A stretch of 44,027 nt of DNA from Exiguobacterium sp. (GCF_020832205.1 NZ_JAFIFD010000009.1:1-44027), one strand, 5' to 3'; shown: positions 25,304 through 34,670, counted from the first letter of the stretch. Notes: generated from the sequence alone by a model not told the origin. Program-made: numbers and translations.

Positions 25304-26203
25304 ATGCATAAAAAACTCGCACTCTTCTCAGGGTTTGTCACCCTCGGAATGATGCTCGTCCTCATCATGGGTGGAACCGTGACGAAGACAGACTCAGGAG
25401 ACGGTTGCGGCACCGATTGGCCGCTCTGTCACGGGAAGCTGATCCCGACGAACCCGAGCGTCGAGACGATGATCGAATACAGCCACCGGGTCGTTTCCGG
25501 GATCGAAGGGCTGCTCATCATCGCCTTGACGATTTGGACGTTCGCGGTCGTCAAAAACCGGTTCGACGTCAAAGTGTTCGCGTTTCTCGCGTTCATCTTC
25601 ATGTTGATCCAATCGATCATCGGCGCCGGTGCCGTCATCTGGCAACAGTCGGACGCGATTCTCGCGCTCCATTTCGGAATCTCGCTCGTCTCGTTCGCTT
25701 CTCTCCTCATCTTGACGATACTATTATTTGAAGGAGAACGGGTCCATCGTGCCGTCTCTGAACGGTTGAAAGTCCATCTTTACGGATTGACGATCTACAC
25801 GATGGTCGTCGTTTACACGGGCGCTTACGTCAGACACCTCGGCGCCACGTACGCTTGTGTCGGTTGGCCGATTTGTGCGCAAGACGTGTGGACGTTCGAA
25901 TCATGGGTTCAGATGGGCCACCGCATCATGGCGGCCCTCCTCGTCTTCTACACGTTGTACGTCCTTTACTTGGCGCGTCGGGAAACGAACCGTCTCGTCG
26001 AACGCGGCATGTGGGCATCTTTATTCTTCATCTTGCTCCAAGTCGGGACCGGGGCGTGGATCGTGCTCGGCGGACATGCGACTTACGTTCCTTTGTTGCA
26101 CGCGTTCTTGATCACTTGCTACTTCGGCATCGTCTCCTACTTGGCGTACCATGCGTATCGGAGTACAAAACGTGCCGGCCTCGCTAAGCGAGATATCGGT
26201 TAA
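25304..26203 (+). CDS. ctaA: heme A synthase CtaA
   Basis: CtaA oxidises the C8 methyl of heme O to a formyl group, making heme A. The 299-residue protein has eight membrane helices. Family motifs are GTVTKTDSGDGCGTDWPLCHGKLIP (first cysteine pair), YSHRVVSGIEGLLI with the heme-ligand histidine, a second-half loop TYACVGWPICAQ (second cysteine pair), WVQMGHRIMAALLVFYTL, and a C-terminal LHAFLITCYFG. Both cysteine pairs, as in Gram-positive CtaA, are present. The ATG at 25304 follows AGGTGG. It is divergent from ctaB and convergent with phr. Confidence 0.97.
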   Translation: MHKKLALFSGFVTLGMMLVLIMGGTVTKTDSGDGCGTDWPLCHGKLIPTNPSVETMIEYSHRVVSGIEGLLIIALTIWTFAVVKNRFDVKVFAFLAFIFMLIQSIIGAGAVIWQQSDAILALHFGISLVSFASLLILTILLFEGERVHRAVSERLKVHLYGLTIYTMVVVYTGAYVRHLGATYACVGWPICAQDVWTFESWVQMGHRIMAALLVFYTLYVLYLARRETNRLVERGMWASLFFILLQVGTGAWIVLGGHATYVPLLHAFLITCYFGIVSYLAYHAYRSTKRAGLAKRDIG

Positions 26204-26212
26204 TCGGATAGA

Positions 26213-26252
26213 CGAAAGGACGGCCTTCTCGTGTGATAAGGCCGTCCTTTCG
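26213..26252. terminator. bidirectional hairpin between ctaA and phr
   Basis: A perfect 15-bp inverted repeat (26213-26227 and 26238-26252) with a 10-nt loop lies between the convergent stops. T-tracts are short (TTTCG on both strands). Confidence 0.7.
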
Positions 26253-26255
26253 CAT

Positions 26256-27611
26256 TCATTGAGCATCTTTGAAGCGTTCGAGTGCCCGGGCTCGTGCCGC
26301 CTTATGGTCGACGACCGGATCGGTGTATCCGTCCCGCTCGGCCGCGTCCGGGAAATGAATCGCTTTCCCTTCGACGCCGGAGAGTTCTTTCACGTACTTG
26401 CGAATGAACGTCCCGTCTTTGTCGAACTTTTCCGATTGAATCGTCGGATTGAAGATCCGGAAGTACGGCACGGCATCCGTCCCGACCGAGGCGGCCCATT
26501 GCCATCCGCCGATATTCGAGGCAGCCTCATAATCAATCAACTTCCGCTCAAAGTAACGCTCCCCTTTTCGCCAATCGATCAAGAGATGCTTCGACAAGAA
26601 CGAAGCGACGATCATGCGGAGCCGGTTGTGCATCCAGCCCGTCTCATTCAATTGGCGCATCGCCGCGTCGACGATCGGATAGCCCGTCTCGCCTCGGCAC
26701 CATTTCTCGAACTGCTCCTCGTTCTCTTCCCAATCGAGATGTTTGTACTTGTCATTGAACGGTCGGTCTTTCAGTCCCGGGAACTGCACCATGATCATGT
26801 AGTAGAACTCACGCCACAACAGTTCATCGTAGTACGTGTCCCGCCCGTTTGACTTCGGTGCCGAAAGCACCGCTTCGGCGACGGTACGAATCGATAACAC
26901 GCCGGTCCGAAGATACGGTGACAACCGGCTCGTCCCAGCAATCGACGGGATATCGCGGTCTTCATCATAGGCGTCGATGCGTTGGTCGACGAAATCGTTC
27001 AGCCGTTTATGAGCTGCCGTTTCACCGAGCGCTTTCCATTGCCGCTTGCAGCGGTCGAACTGTTTCTTCAGTTCAGATGGGACCTCGTTTTTTGTCGTAA
27101 CGAGTCGTTTCAAACGGTCACGATTCACTTCATACGGTTTTGGCGGCATCTCTTCGTAGGCTGCCTTTTTGAACGGTGTATACACTTTGTACGGGTCGCC
27201 ATCTTTTTTTGTAAAGGCGTTCGGTGCGAACAAATGGCGATCGAGCAACCGTACGACAAGCACGTCGTCTCCGAGTAGACTGATGACTTTGTCGTCTCGT
27301 TGTTTGAACGGTTCGACATACTCCGCATTAAAATAAAGTGCACCCACTTCTCCGAGTTGATCGACGAACGCCTCCGCCGTATCGGCTACAATGACTCGAA
27401 GACCGAGGCCGTGTTCTTCTAAGTCGTCCATGAAACGCTTCATCGTCGAGAAGTAGTAGTCATGGCGCGTATCGAACGGGTCGCAGTATTTCGGGTTAAG
27501 CCAAAATACGAACGCCGCCTCGTCCCCTTCCTCTACGTCTTTCAAAACCCGATGCAACATATGATTATCACCCAGTCGAAAATCCGACCGGAACCAACAT
27601 ACTCGTCTCAT
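26256..27611 (-). CDS. phr: deoxyribodipyrimidine photolyase
   Basis: Photolyase repairs cyclobutane pyrimidine dimers using blue light and FADH-. The 451 residues start VCWFRSDFRLGDNHML (antenna-binding alpha/beta domain). The C-terminal FAD domain carries GTSRLSPYLRTGVLSIR, LLWREFYYMIMVQFPG, then TGYPIVDAAMRQLNETGWMHNRLRMIVASFLSKHL, and WQWAASVGTDAVPYFRIFNP. These are class I CPD photolyase motifs and the length is usual. The ATG at 27611 follows GGGGAGAG. It sits just after the pyc terminator and is not part of the conserved Bacillus order; its promoter must be very close or be read-through. Confidence 0.95.
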   Translation of the reverse strand: MRRVCWFRSDFRLGDNHMLHRVLKDVEEGDEAAFVFWLNPKYCDPFDTRHDYYFSTMKRFMDDLEEHGLGLRVIVADTAEAFVDQLGEVGALYFNAEYVEPFKQRDDKVISLLGDDVLVVRLLDRHLFAPNAFTKKDGDPYKVYTPFKKAAYEEMPPKPYEVNRDRLKRLVTTKNEVPSELKKQFDRCKRQWKALGETAAHKRLNDFVDQRIDAYDEDRDIPSIAGTSRLSPYLRTGVLSIRTVAEAVLSAPKSNGRDTYYDELLWREFYYMIMVQFPGLKDRPFNDKYKHLDWEENEEQFEKWCRGETGYPIVDAAMRQLNETGWMHNRLRMIVASFLSKHLLIDWRKGERYFERKLIDYEAASNIGGWQWAASVGTDAVPYFRIFNPTIQSEKFDKDGTFIRKYVKELSGVEGKAIHFPDAAERDGYTDPVVDHKAARARALERFKDAQ

Positions 27612-27628
27612 TTTTCTCTCCCCTATCT

Positions 27629-27661
27629 AAAAAAAAGAAGCATAGCCCTGCTATGCTTCTT
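27629..27661 (-). terminator. terminator after pyc
   Basis: Minus strand: 11-bp stem AAGAAGCATAG/CTATGCTTCTT, 5-nt loop, then a run of eight T, 4 nt past the pyc stop. Confidence 0.93.
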
Positions 27662-27665
27662 CCCA

Positions 27666-30600
27666 TTATACAAACTCGATTAACAAGTCGTCACTTTGGA
27701 GTGTGTCGCCTTCTTTAATATGGATTGCTTTGATTTCTCCGTCTTGAGCGGCTTGCACCGTCGTCTCCATCTTCATCGCTTCGGTGACGAGGAGCTGTTC
27801 ACCGCGGTGAACCCGGCTGCCCGGCTCGACGAGTACTTTCAACACCGATCCCGGCATTGACGCGCCGACTTGTTTCGGGTTCGAGCGGTCCACTTTCGGA
27901 CGGCTCGTCGTCGCCGACTTCACGTTGACGTCTTTGATCTCGATTTCACGCGGTACCCCGTTCATCTCATACGAGACGAGGCGGATGCCGTCCTCGTTCG
28001 CCGCGCTCACTTGGACGAGTTTGATAATGAGCGTCTTCCCGGTCTCGATTTCGACTTGGACCGTCTCACCGACATTCAATCCGTAGAAGAACGTCAACGT
28101 ATCAAGTACCGACACATCACCGTACGTGTTCGTGTGCTTGATGTAATCGTCGTACACTTTCGGATAGAGTGCATGGGCGAGCAACTCAAAGTCCGTGACC
28201 GGACGTTCGAACTTCTCGAACAGTTCGGTCCGTGCCGCCTCGAAGTCGTACGGCTTGATCAACTTACCTGGACGGACATCGAGCGGCGCATCGCCTTTCA
28301 AGATGGCTTGTTGCACGTCAGTCGGGAAACCGCCCGGAGGCGTTCCGAGTTCGCCGCGCATCATCTCAACGACCGAATCCGGGAAGTCGAGCTGGTGGCC
28401 GCGCGTGATGACGTCTTGCTCCGTCAAATCGTGTTGGACCATGAAGAGCGCCATGTCCCCGACGACTTTCGACGACGGCGTCACTTTGACGATATCGCCG
28501 AACAACATGTTGACGCGGGCATACATCGCCTTCACTTCGCCCCAACGGTCGCCGAGACCGACCGCTTTCGCTTGCTGTTGCAAGTTCGAATACTGTCCAC
28601 CCGGCATCTCATGTTCATACACGGATGGGTGCGGGGCACGCATGTCGCTCTCGAACGGTTCGTAGTTGTGGCGCACGTCTTGCCAGTAGTCGCTGATGAC
28701 TTCAAAATGCTTCACGTTCACTTTCGGTTGACGCTCATGATGATCGAGCGCATAGATCAAACTGCCACCCGAAGGTTGTGACGTCATGCCCGACATCGAG
28801 CTCGCCGCGACGTCGACGATGTCGACGCCCGCATCCGTCGCCCGGGCGTACGTGAAGATCCCGTTTCCTGACGCGTCGTGTGTATGCAAGTGAATCGGTA
28901 AATCGACGGCGTCTTTTAACGCCGAGACGAGCGCGTACGCTGACTCCGGCTTCAAGAGGCCAGCCATGTCTTTAATCGCTAAAATATGGGCCCCGCTCGC
29001 CTCGAGTTGTTTCGCCAAGTCGACATAGTATGGCAAATGATACTTCGGACGGTTGCCGTCATATAAGTCGCCCGTGTAACAGATGGCGGCCTCGGCGACT
29101 TTTCCGGTCGGCAGTGTCGCATCGATCGCGAGTTGAATCGATTCGATGTTGTTCAAGCTGTCGAAAATACGGAACACGTCGACACCGGCATAGGCCGCTT
29201 CATGGACAAACTTCTCGATGACGTTGTCGGCGTAGTTTTTATATCCGACGGCGTTCGCCCCGCGAAGAAGCATTTGAATCAACACGTTAGGCATCTTCTC
29301 ACGGAGACGCATGAGACGGACCCACGGGTCTTCTGACAGGAAGCGATAAGCGACGTCAAACGTCGCCCCGCCCCAAGCCTCGACCGAGAACAGTTCCGGC
29401 ATGAGTTTGCTCGTCGGCTCCGCGATGTTCAAGATGTCTTGTGTCCGCATGCGGGTCGCGAGCAACGATTGGTGGGCGTCACGCATCGTCGTGTCGGTCA
29501 AGAGAAGCTCCGGTTGACGCTTGATCCAGTCAGCCAAACCGTCCGGACCGAGTTCTGTCAGGATTTGTTTCGTGCCTGGTTTCGCCTCGGCCGGGAGGTC
29601 GTGCGGAATGCGAACCGAGCGGCTGATCGGCTTGTCTTTCAAACCGACGCCCGGGAAGCCGTTCACGGTGACGTCTCCGATATAGTTCAGCAGTTTCGTC
29701 CCCCGGTCTTTCCGTTTCGGGAAGACGAACAGTTCCGGTGTCTCATCGATGAACGACGTGTTATAGTCGCCGCTGATGAAGTTTTGATGTTTCATCACGT
29801 TGATCAAAAACGGGATGTTCGTCTTGATTCCGCGAATCCGGAATTCGTTCAAGTTACGGACCATCTTCGCTGCCGCTTGTTCAAACGTCATGCCATGCGT
29901 CGACAGTTTGACGAGGAGCGAGTCGTAGTATGGCGAGATTTCAGATCCGACATAAGCGTTCCCGCCATCAAGTCGGACACCGAAGCCGCCCGGCGAACGG
30001 TACGCCATGATTTTCCCTGTGTCCGGCATGAAGTTGTTTGCCGGGTCTTCCGACGTGACACGCGACTGAATCGCGTAACCTAGCAATTTGATGTCTTCTT
30101 GCTTCGGCATATGGATGACGTCGCCATGGAGTGACTCTCCTTGAGCGATCATAAGCTGCGTTTGAACGATATCGAACCCGGTCACCATCTCGGTGATCGT
30201 ATGCTCGACTTGGACACGCGGGTTGACCTCGATGAAATAGAACGACTCATCTTCCGTGACGAGGAATTCAACCGTACCGGCGTTGATGTAACCGACGTGA
30301 CGCATCAATTGGACCGCCGCATCACAGATCGCTTGCCGCGACTGTTCCGACAACGTCACACACGGTGCGACCTCGACGACTTTTTGATGACGGCGTTGGA
30401 CCGAACAGTCACGCTCGAATAAATGAATGATGTTGCCGTGGTCGTCCCCGAGAATTTGCACTTCGATATGCTTCGGACGTTCGACCAATTTTTCTATGTA
30501 CACTTCGTCTGATCCGAACGCTTGCTTCGCTTCCGACTTGGCCCGCTCAATCAAATCTTTCATCTCAGCTTCTGAGCGGATGACACGCATCCCGCGGCCA

Positions 30601-31100
30601 CCGCCGCCCATTGATGCCTTGACCATGAGCGGGAAACCGTGCTCATTTGCGAAAGCGAGTGCGTCCTCATACGAAGTGAGCGGACCGTCAGAACCCGGGA
30701 TGACCGGGAGACCGGCCGCGATCGCGCTTTGACGCGCCCGGACTTTGTCACCGAACGCGTGCAAATGCGATTCGTTCGGACCGACGAAGATGATTCCTTC
30801 TTCGCGGCAGCGACGGGCAAGGTCAATATTTTCCGACAAGAACCCGTATCCCGGGTGGATCGCGTCAGCCCCCGACTGTTTCGCAATCCGAATCACGTCT
30901 TCGATGTCGAGATAAGCATCGATCGGCTTTTTATCGAGCCCGATCAAATACGCCTCGTCGGCCTTGAAACGGTGCAACGACCCGCTGTCTTCCTGTGAGT
31001 AGACTGCGACCGTGCGCATTCCTAATTCTGAGGCTGCCCGGAATACCCGGATAGCAATCTCGCCTCGGTTGGCTACAAGCAACTTAGTAATTGGTTTCAA
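27666..31100 (-). CDS. pyc: pyruvate carboxylase
   Basis: Biotin-dependent carboxylation of pyruvate to oxaloacetate, refilling the TCA cycle. The 1144-residue single chain has the full order: biotin carboxylase (KLLVANRGEIAIRVFRAASELG, ATP-grasp KASMGGGGRGMRV near 165, EVNPRVQVEHTITE near 290), carboxyltransferase (LTDTTMRDAHQSLLATRMRT near 540, metal-binding HLHTHDASGNG near 740), and C-terminal biotin carrier with VTEAMKMETTVQ. I use the TTG at 31100, 7 nt after GGGGGG; the frame stays open upstream to 31133. Bacillus PycA is 1148 residues. It lies about 36 nt after ftsW, the usual ftsW-pyc order. Confidence 0.98.
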   Translation of the reverse strand: MKPITKLLVANRGEIAIRVFRAASELGMRTVAVYSQEDSGSLHRFKADEAYLIGLDKKPIDAYLDIEDVIRIAKQSGADAIHPGYGFLSENIDLARRCREEGIIFVGPNESHLHAFGDKVRARQSAIAAGLPVIPGSDGPLTSYEDALAFANEHGFPLMVKASMGGGGRGMRVIRSEAEMKDLIERAKSEAKQAFGSDEVYIEKLVERPKHIEVQILGDDHGNIIHLFERDCSVQRRHQKVVEVAPCVTLSEQSRQAICDAAVQLMRHVGYINAGTVEFLVTEDESFYFIEVNPRVQVEHTITEMVTGFDIVQTQLMIAQGESLHGDVIHMPKQEDIKLLGYAIQSRVTSEDPANNFMPDTGKIMAYRSPGGFGVRLDGGNAYVGSEISPYYDSLLVKLSTHGMTFEQAAAKMVRNLNEFRIRGIKTNIPFLINVMKHQNFISGDYNTSFIDETPELFVFPKRKDRGTKLLNYIGDVTVNGFPGVGLKDKPISRSVRIPHDLPAEAKPGTKQILTELGPDGLADWIKRQPELLLTDTTMRDAHQSLLATRMRTQDILNIAEPTSKLMPELFSVEAWGGATFDVAYRFLSEDPWVRLMRLREKMPNVLIQMLLRGANAVGYKNYADNVIEKFVHEAAYAGVDVFRIFDSLNNIESIQLAIDATLPTGKVAEAAICYTGDLYDGNRPKYHLPYYVDLAKQLEASGAHILAIKDMAGLLKPESAYALVSALKDAVDLPIHLHTHDASGNGIFTYARATDAGVDIVDVAASSMSGMTSQPSGGSLIYALDHHERQPKVNVKHFEVISDYWQDVRHNYEPFESDMRAPHPSVYEHEMPGGQYSNLQQQAKAVGLGDRWGEVKAMYARVNMLFGDIVKVTPSSKVVGDMALFMVQHDLTEQDVITRGHQLDFPDSVVEMMRGELGTPPGGFPTDVQQAILKGDAPLDVRPGKLIKPYDFEAARTELFEKFERPVTDFELLAHALYPKVYDDYIKHTNTYGDVSVLDTLTFFYGLNVGETVQVEIETGKTLIIKLVQVSAANEDGIRLVSYEMNGVPREIEIKDVNVKSATTSRPKVDRSNPKQVGASMPGSVLKVLVEPGSRVHRGEQLLVTEAMKMETTVQAAQDGEIKAIHIKEGDTLQSDDLLIEFV

Positions 31101-31136
31101 ACTAAATCCCCCCATTTTAGTAGTTGTATACAAGAC

Positions 31137-32372
31137 TTACCTTACTACATGCAAAGATGAGCTTTGAACGTTTTGTTCTGACTTTTCCCGGACCTCCGCG
31201 CGTCTCGTCGCTTCCCGATGCCGATTTCGCATCGAGATGCTACTGAGCACGCCGAGAATCCCCATCGTCATGACGAGCGATGTCCCGCCGTAACTGACGA
31301 GCGGGAGCGTCACCCCGGTCCCAGGGAACCAACCCGACATCGCCCCGATATTGATGGCGGTTTGCACCATCAATTGGGCCGCGATACCGAACGAGACGAA
31401 CATCGCGAAATGATTGTCCGTATGGTTGGCGATGTTGATGGCCCGAAACGCGATGAAGAAGAGCAAAGCGAGCACGACGAGCACGCCGATAAACCCTAAC
31501 TCTTCGGCAATGATGGACATGATATAATCCGTCTCCGGTTCGGGCAAGTACCCGTATTTCTGATAACTATTCCCGAGGCCGACACCGGTCAATCCTCCAT
31601 GGACGATGGAGATGATTGACATGAGCAGCTGATGGCCGTATCCTTCCGGGTCCATGAACGGGTTGAATACGACATTGATTCGACTGACTTGGTTCTCTGT
31701 GAAAAAGAACGTGTACATCACGTACACAAGACCGATTCCGGCAAGGATGGCCGGGACGATGATACGCAACGGCGCACCGACCGCGAGCCAAATCATGAAC
31801 ATGATCGCCCCGAGGACGAATAACCCGCCGTGGTCCGGTTGCCCGTTGATGGCGATGGCGTACGGGAGAAAGAAGTAAATCGACGGGATCAAAAAGAACG
31901 CCCCGACTTGGGCACGCCACCCTTTCTTCACGATGGCCGCCCGTCCGATCCGTCCAGGCAAACCTTTCAATTCATGGTTCCAGAGCTGATGATAGTAGTT
32001 CGCTAACAGCAAGATGAGTGCGAACTTGGCAATTTCGACCGGTTGCATCGTGAATCCGCCGATCACGAGCCAAGCACGGGCACCGTTCAGCGGCGGCATC
32101 GCCCACGTGACGAACAACAGCACGACCGTCAAAAAGTAGAGACCGTACAAAATGTGGGTTTTACGGAAATTCTCATAGCGGAACATCGTCGCGATCAAAT
32201 AGGCGAAGATCCCAATCCCGACATAGATGAGCTGTCGGTAGAACAGGCTGCTGTTCGCATAGTCTCCTCGATTCCACACGCTCGCACTGTAAATCATGAC
32301 CGAGCTGAGCCCAACGAGCATGAGCACGGCGATAAACAACGTAAAATCAAAATACTGAAATCTCGTTTTCAT
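31137..32372 (-). CDS. ftsW: septal peptidoglycan glycosyltransferase FtsW (SEDS family)
   Basis: FtsW polymerises lipid II at the septum together with its class B PBP partner. The 411-residue protein has ten membrane helices and SEDS motifs: MLVGLSSVMIYSAS, KFALILLLANYY, LFVLGAIMFMIWLAVG, the GVGLGNSYQKYGYLPEPETDYIMSIIAEELGFIG loop, and GMSGWFPGTGVTLPLVSYGGTSLVMTMGILG near 340-370 at the C-terminus. FtsW rather than RodA follows from the neighbourhood (ylaN-ftsW-pyc, as in Bacillus ylaO) and the short charged tail. Its location far from the dcw cluster explains its absence there. The ATG at 32372 follows AAGGAAG. Confidence 0.93.
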   Translation of the reverse strand: MKTRFQYFDFTLFIAVLMLVGLSSVMIYSASVWNRGDYANSSLFYRQLIYVGIGIFAYLIATMFRYENFRKTHILYGLYFLTVVLLFVTWAMPPLNGARAWLVIGGFTMQPVEIAKFALILLLANYYHQLWNHELKGLPGRIGRAAIVKKGWRAQVGAFFLIPSIYFFLPYAIAINGQPDHGGLFVLGAIMFMIWLAVGAPLRIIVPAILAGIGLVYVMYTFFFTENQVSRINVVFNPFMDPEGYGHQLLMSIISIVHGGLTGVGLGNSYQKYGYLPEPETDYIMSIIAEELGFIGVLVVLALLFFIAFRAINIANHTDNHFAMFVSFGIAAQLMVQTAINIGAMSGWFPGTGVTLPLVSYGGTSLVMTMGILGVLSSISMRNRHREATRRAEVREKSEQNVQSSSLHVVR

Positions 32373-32412
32373 CTTTTCACTTCCTTATGTACAGCAATCC
32401 GCAACCTGTTAT

Positions 32413-32453
32413 AAAAAAATACTCAAACAGCGCCGCTTGCACAGTTTGAGTAT
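32413..32453 (-). terminator. terminator after ylaN
   Basis: Minus strand: ATACTCAAAC (complement of 32444-32453) pairs with GTTTGAGTAT (complement of 32419-32428) around a GC-rich loop, then a T-run. ftsW begins shortly downstream, so ylaN and ftsW are probably separate units or linked by read-through. Confidence 0.88.
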
Positions 32454-32458
32454 AAGGT

Positions 32459-32737
32459 TCATAATTCTGAAGCTTCCGCTAACGCAGACAGCTTTTGTTC
32501 CAATGAATCGAGCAGTCCCTTACCTTCAATGTCTGAAATGAGTCCGAGACGGACCGCAAAATCGATTTGGCGTGATAGACCGAACATATGTGTATCAAGC
32601 ACCTCTTCATAAAGCGGGCACTTCGGCATTTTTAGGTTTTCTAACTGCACTTCAATCAAACAACGGATTTTTTCAGCATCGGCCTCAAGTAATTGAAGCG
32701 CTTGCTCCCGTTGGACTGCAGCCAAATTTGTCGCCAC
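32459..32737 (-). CDS. ylaN: YlaN family protein (iron-linked, Fur-interacting family)
   Basis: The 92-residue helical protein matches Bacillus YlaN (93 residues): [65 protein letters not shown], and a C-terminal [15 protein letters not shown]. Work in Staphylococcus and Bacillus ties YlaN to iron: it is reported to bind Fe(II) and to interact with Fur. The start is the GTG at 32737 (GTGGCGACA) with GGAGG upstream; a longer frame to 32776 would run into the promoter. It is followed by a terminator and then ftsW. Confidence 0.9.
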   Translation of the reverse strand: MATNLAAVQREQALQLLEADAEKIRCLIEVQLENLKMPKCPLYEEVLDTHMFGLSRQIDFAVRLGLISDIEGKGLLDSLEQKLSALAEASEL

Positions 32738-32782
32738 TACGACCCCTCCTCCGTACAATGACAGACTGTTTGTCATAACTCA

Positions 32783-32883
32783 ACTGTACATTATATTTCA
32801 TCATAATTCAATGTACAGTCTGGATTCGAAGCGAGTTTCTCGCATGTTCCCTTTTTCCTTGCAAAACTTGTATAATGTACAGT
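32783..32883. promoter_or_regulatory. three AATGTACAGT boxes at the divergent ylaN / 32910 promoters
   Basis: ACTGTACATT at 32783-32792 is the exact reverse complement of AATGTACAGT at 32810-32819, and the same 10-mer returns at 32874-32883. The outer two overlap -10 hexamers: TATAATGTACAGT reads on the minus strand at 32783-32795 (towards ylaN) and on the plus strand at 32871-32883 (towards the 32910 gene). Neither -10 has a good -35. The arrangement looks like operator sites for one regulator of both genes; the regulator is unknown. Confidence 0.55.
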
Positions 32884-32909
32884 GTATCGTGAATAAAGGG
32901 GGAATACCA

Positions 32910-33377
32910 ATGATTTTTCCGCTAGATGGAGCCGTTCGTCACGCACTGACGATCGACCCGACCGTTTGGATTTTCGACGACCGGAAACGGAACATCGACG
33001 AACTCGACCGTGAAGCCGAGAGCGATCACGACGCCTACTATGCCAAGATGGGGAAAGCATGGGATGACGGGTTGACCGAAGGGACGCGTGTCGATCACAA
33101 CAAGCCGATGTCACGGGCTGATAAAGACGCCGCGCTCCGCGACTCGTTCGCGATGCCGTTCGCTCCGTTCTTGAAGAACGCAGAACCGCTCGCCTCGGCG
33201 ACACATGTCAGCTTTTACGGGGAGACGACGTTGACGATTCCACTCGCTGACGCCGCACTTGTGTATTTGCAGTTCTCTAAAGATGGCAAAGTGCTCACGG
33301 ACGGTCCGGTGTATGTGCTCTATGACGATCAATGCATCCGCGCCGTCGACCATATCGTCGTCCGGAACGAGATTTGA
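32910..33377 (+). CDS. conserved hypothetical protein, 155 residues
   Basis: Function unknown. The soluble protein starts MIFPLDGAVRHALTIDPTVWIFDDRKRNID, has a charged helical middle (ELDREAESDHDAYYAKMGKAWDDGL), and ends in a beta-rich part (FYGETTLTIPLADAALVYLQFSKDGK, GPVYVLYDDQCIRAVDHIVV). The VWIFDDRK start recalls a group of Bacillales proteins of about 150 residues sometimes labelled peptidyl-prolyl isomerase; I cannot confirm that activity from sequence. The ATG at 32910 follows AAAGGGGG. It is divergent from ylaN and shares its repeat boxes; a terminator overlaps the stop. Confidence 0.7.
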   Translation: MIFPLDGAVRHALTIDPTVWIFDDRKRNIDELDREAESDHDAYYAKMGKAWDDGLTEGTRVDHNKPMSRADKDAALRDSFAMPFAPFLKNAEPLASATHVSFYGETTLTIPLADAALVYLQFSKDGKVLTDGPVYVLYDDQCIRAVDHIVVRNEI

Positions 33378-33402
33378 GAAGGCTCCGGCCTTCTCTTTTT
33401 TT
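33376..33402 (+). terminator. terminator after the 32910 gene
   Basis: Stem GAGAAGG/CCTTCTC with a 6-nt loop, followed by seven T; the stem begins inside the stop codon. Confidence 0.93.
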
Positions 33403-33460
33403 AGACTTTTTACTTCACAAAGTGTAAGATATTAAATATGTATTTTTAGATAGAAAGGTC

Positions 33461-34669
33461 GTGACGCTTACGATACCGTTATGGAAAAAGAACTTAATCA
33501 TCGTCTGGGTCGGGAGCTTTTTGACGGCAGCTTCGATGAGCCTCGTCTTGCCGTTCTTGCCGTTGTTCATTGAACAGCTCGGCGTGACAGACCCCGACCA
33601 CGTCGTCACGTGGTCGGCGATCGCGTTCGGGGCCACATTCCTCGTCGCCGCCCTCGTCTCCCCGCTATGGGGTCGTCTTGCGGATCAAAAAGGCCGTAAG
33701 CTCATGCTTATCCGGGCCAGCCTCGGAATGGCCATCGTCATGACGCTCATCAGCTTCGTCCAAGATGTTTACCAACTCGTCGGGCTCCGTCTCGTCATGG
33801 GTGCCGTCTCTGGATTCATCTCAGCGGGGATCACGCTTGTCGTTTCACAAACACCAAAAGAGAAAAGTGGCTGGGCGCTCGGCACCCTGTCGACCGGTGG
33901 CATTACCGGCGGCCTCCTCGGTCCGTTGATCGGAGGACTGCTCGCCGACTGGATTGGGCTTCGATCCGTTTTTCTCTTTACCGGAAGCGCACTCTTCGTG
34001 ACGTTCTTGATCACGCTCTTGTTCATCAAAGAAGATTTCGTTCCGGTGGCGCGCGAACGACTCGATTCGACGAAATCGATCATTCGTTCGCTCCGCCATC
34101 CCCGGCTCATCCTTAGCTTGTTCTTGACGACATTTTTAATCACGTTCTCGACCCAGTCGATCGGACCGCTGTTGACGCTTTACGTCCGTGAACTGAATCC
34201 GTACACGACATCGCTCGCCTTCTTGGCCGGCCTCGTCGCCTCGGCTCCAGGTGTCGCCGCCCTCGTCTCGGCACCGCGGCTCGGTCAACTGTCCGACCGC
34301 TACGGTGCGGAGCGAATCTTGTTTTGGGCGCTCATCATCTACAGCACGTTGTTGATCCCGCAAGCTTTCGTGACGTCGACGACGCAACTCATCTTGCTCC
34401 GGTTCGGCCTCGGTTTCGCGACCGCTGCGCTCATGCCATCGGTGCAGTCACTTCTGCGTCAACATACACCTAGCTACGCGACAGGGCGAATCTTTTCGTA
34501 CAACCAGTCGGCCCAGTTCATGGGAAACCTGCTCGGTCCGCTCTTCGGTTCGCAAATCGTCGTTCATTTCGGATTTTCGGCACTGTTCATCGTGACAGGG
34601 CTCATCATGTTGACGAACGCCTTTTTAGAAAAGTCGAACGTTCAAGTGCTTCATCCAAACCCTAAATAA
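33461..34669 (+). CDS. MFS drug/efflux transporter (12 helices)
   Basis: A proton-driven major facilitator of the drug:H+ antiporter group. The 402 residues have about 12 hydrophobic segments, the loop 2-3 motif GRLADQKGRKLM near residue 71, GLRLVMGAVSGFISAGITLVVSQ (helix 4), and a central loop KEDFVPVARERLD between the two halves. Substrate cannot be inferred. The frame begins at GTG (33461); AAAGG is only 2 nt upstream, a short spacing, but no better in-frame start exists before the first helix. It stands alone, between two terminators. Confidence 0.85.
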   Translation: MTLTIPLWKKNLIIVWVGSFLTAASMSLVLPFLPLFIEQLGVTDPDHVVTWSAIAFGATFLVAALVSPLWGRLADQKGRKLMLIRASLGMAIVMTLISFVQDVYQLVGLRLVMGAVSGFISAGITLVVSQTPKEKSGWALGTLSTGGITGGLLGPLIGGLLADWIGLRSVFLFTGSALFVTFLITLLFIKEDFVPVARERLDSTKSIIRSLRHPRLILSLFLTTFLITFSTQSIGPLLTLYVRELNPYTTSLAFLAGLVASAPGVAALVSAPRLGQLSDRYGAERILFWALIIYSTLLIPQAFVTSTTQLILLRFGLGFATAALMPSVQSLLRQHTPSYATGRIFSYNQSAQFMGNLLGPLFGSQIVVHFGFSALFIVTGLIMLTNAFLEKSNVQVLHPNPK

Positions 34670-34670
34670 A

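Noticed and set aside
27870-28781. 303-codon open frame on the plus strand opposite pyc
   Set aside because: Arg/His/Asp-rich shadow of the pyruvate carboxylase gene with no family motif; pyc itself is complete and conserved.
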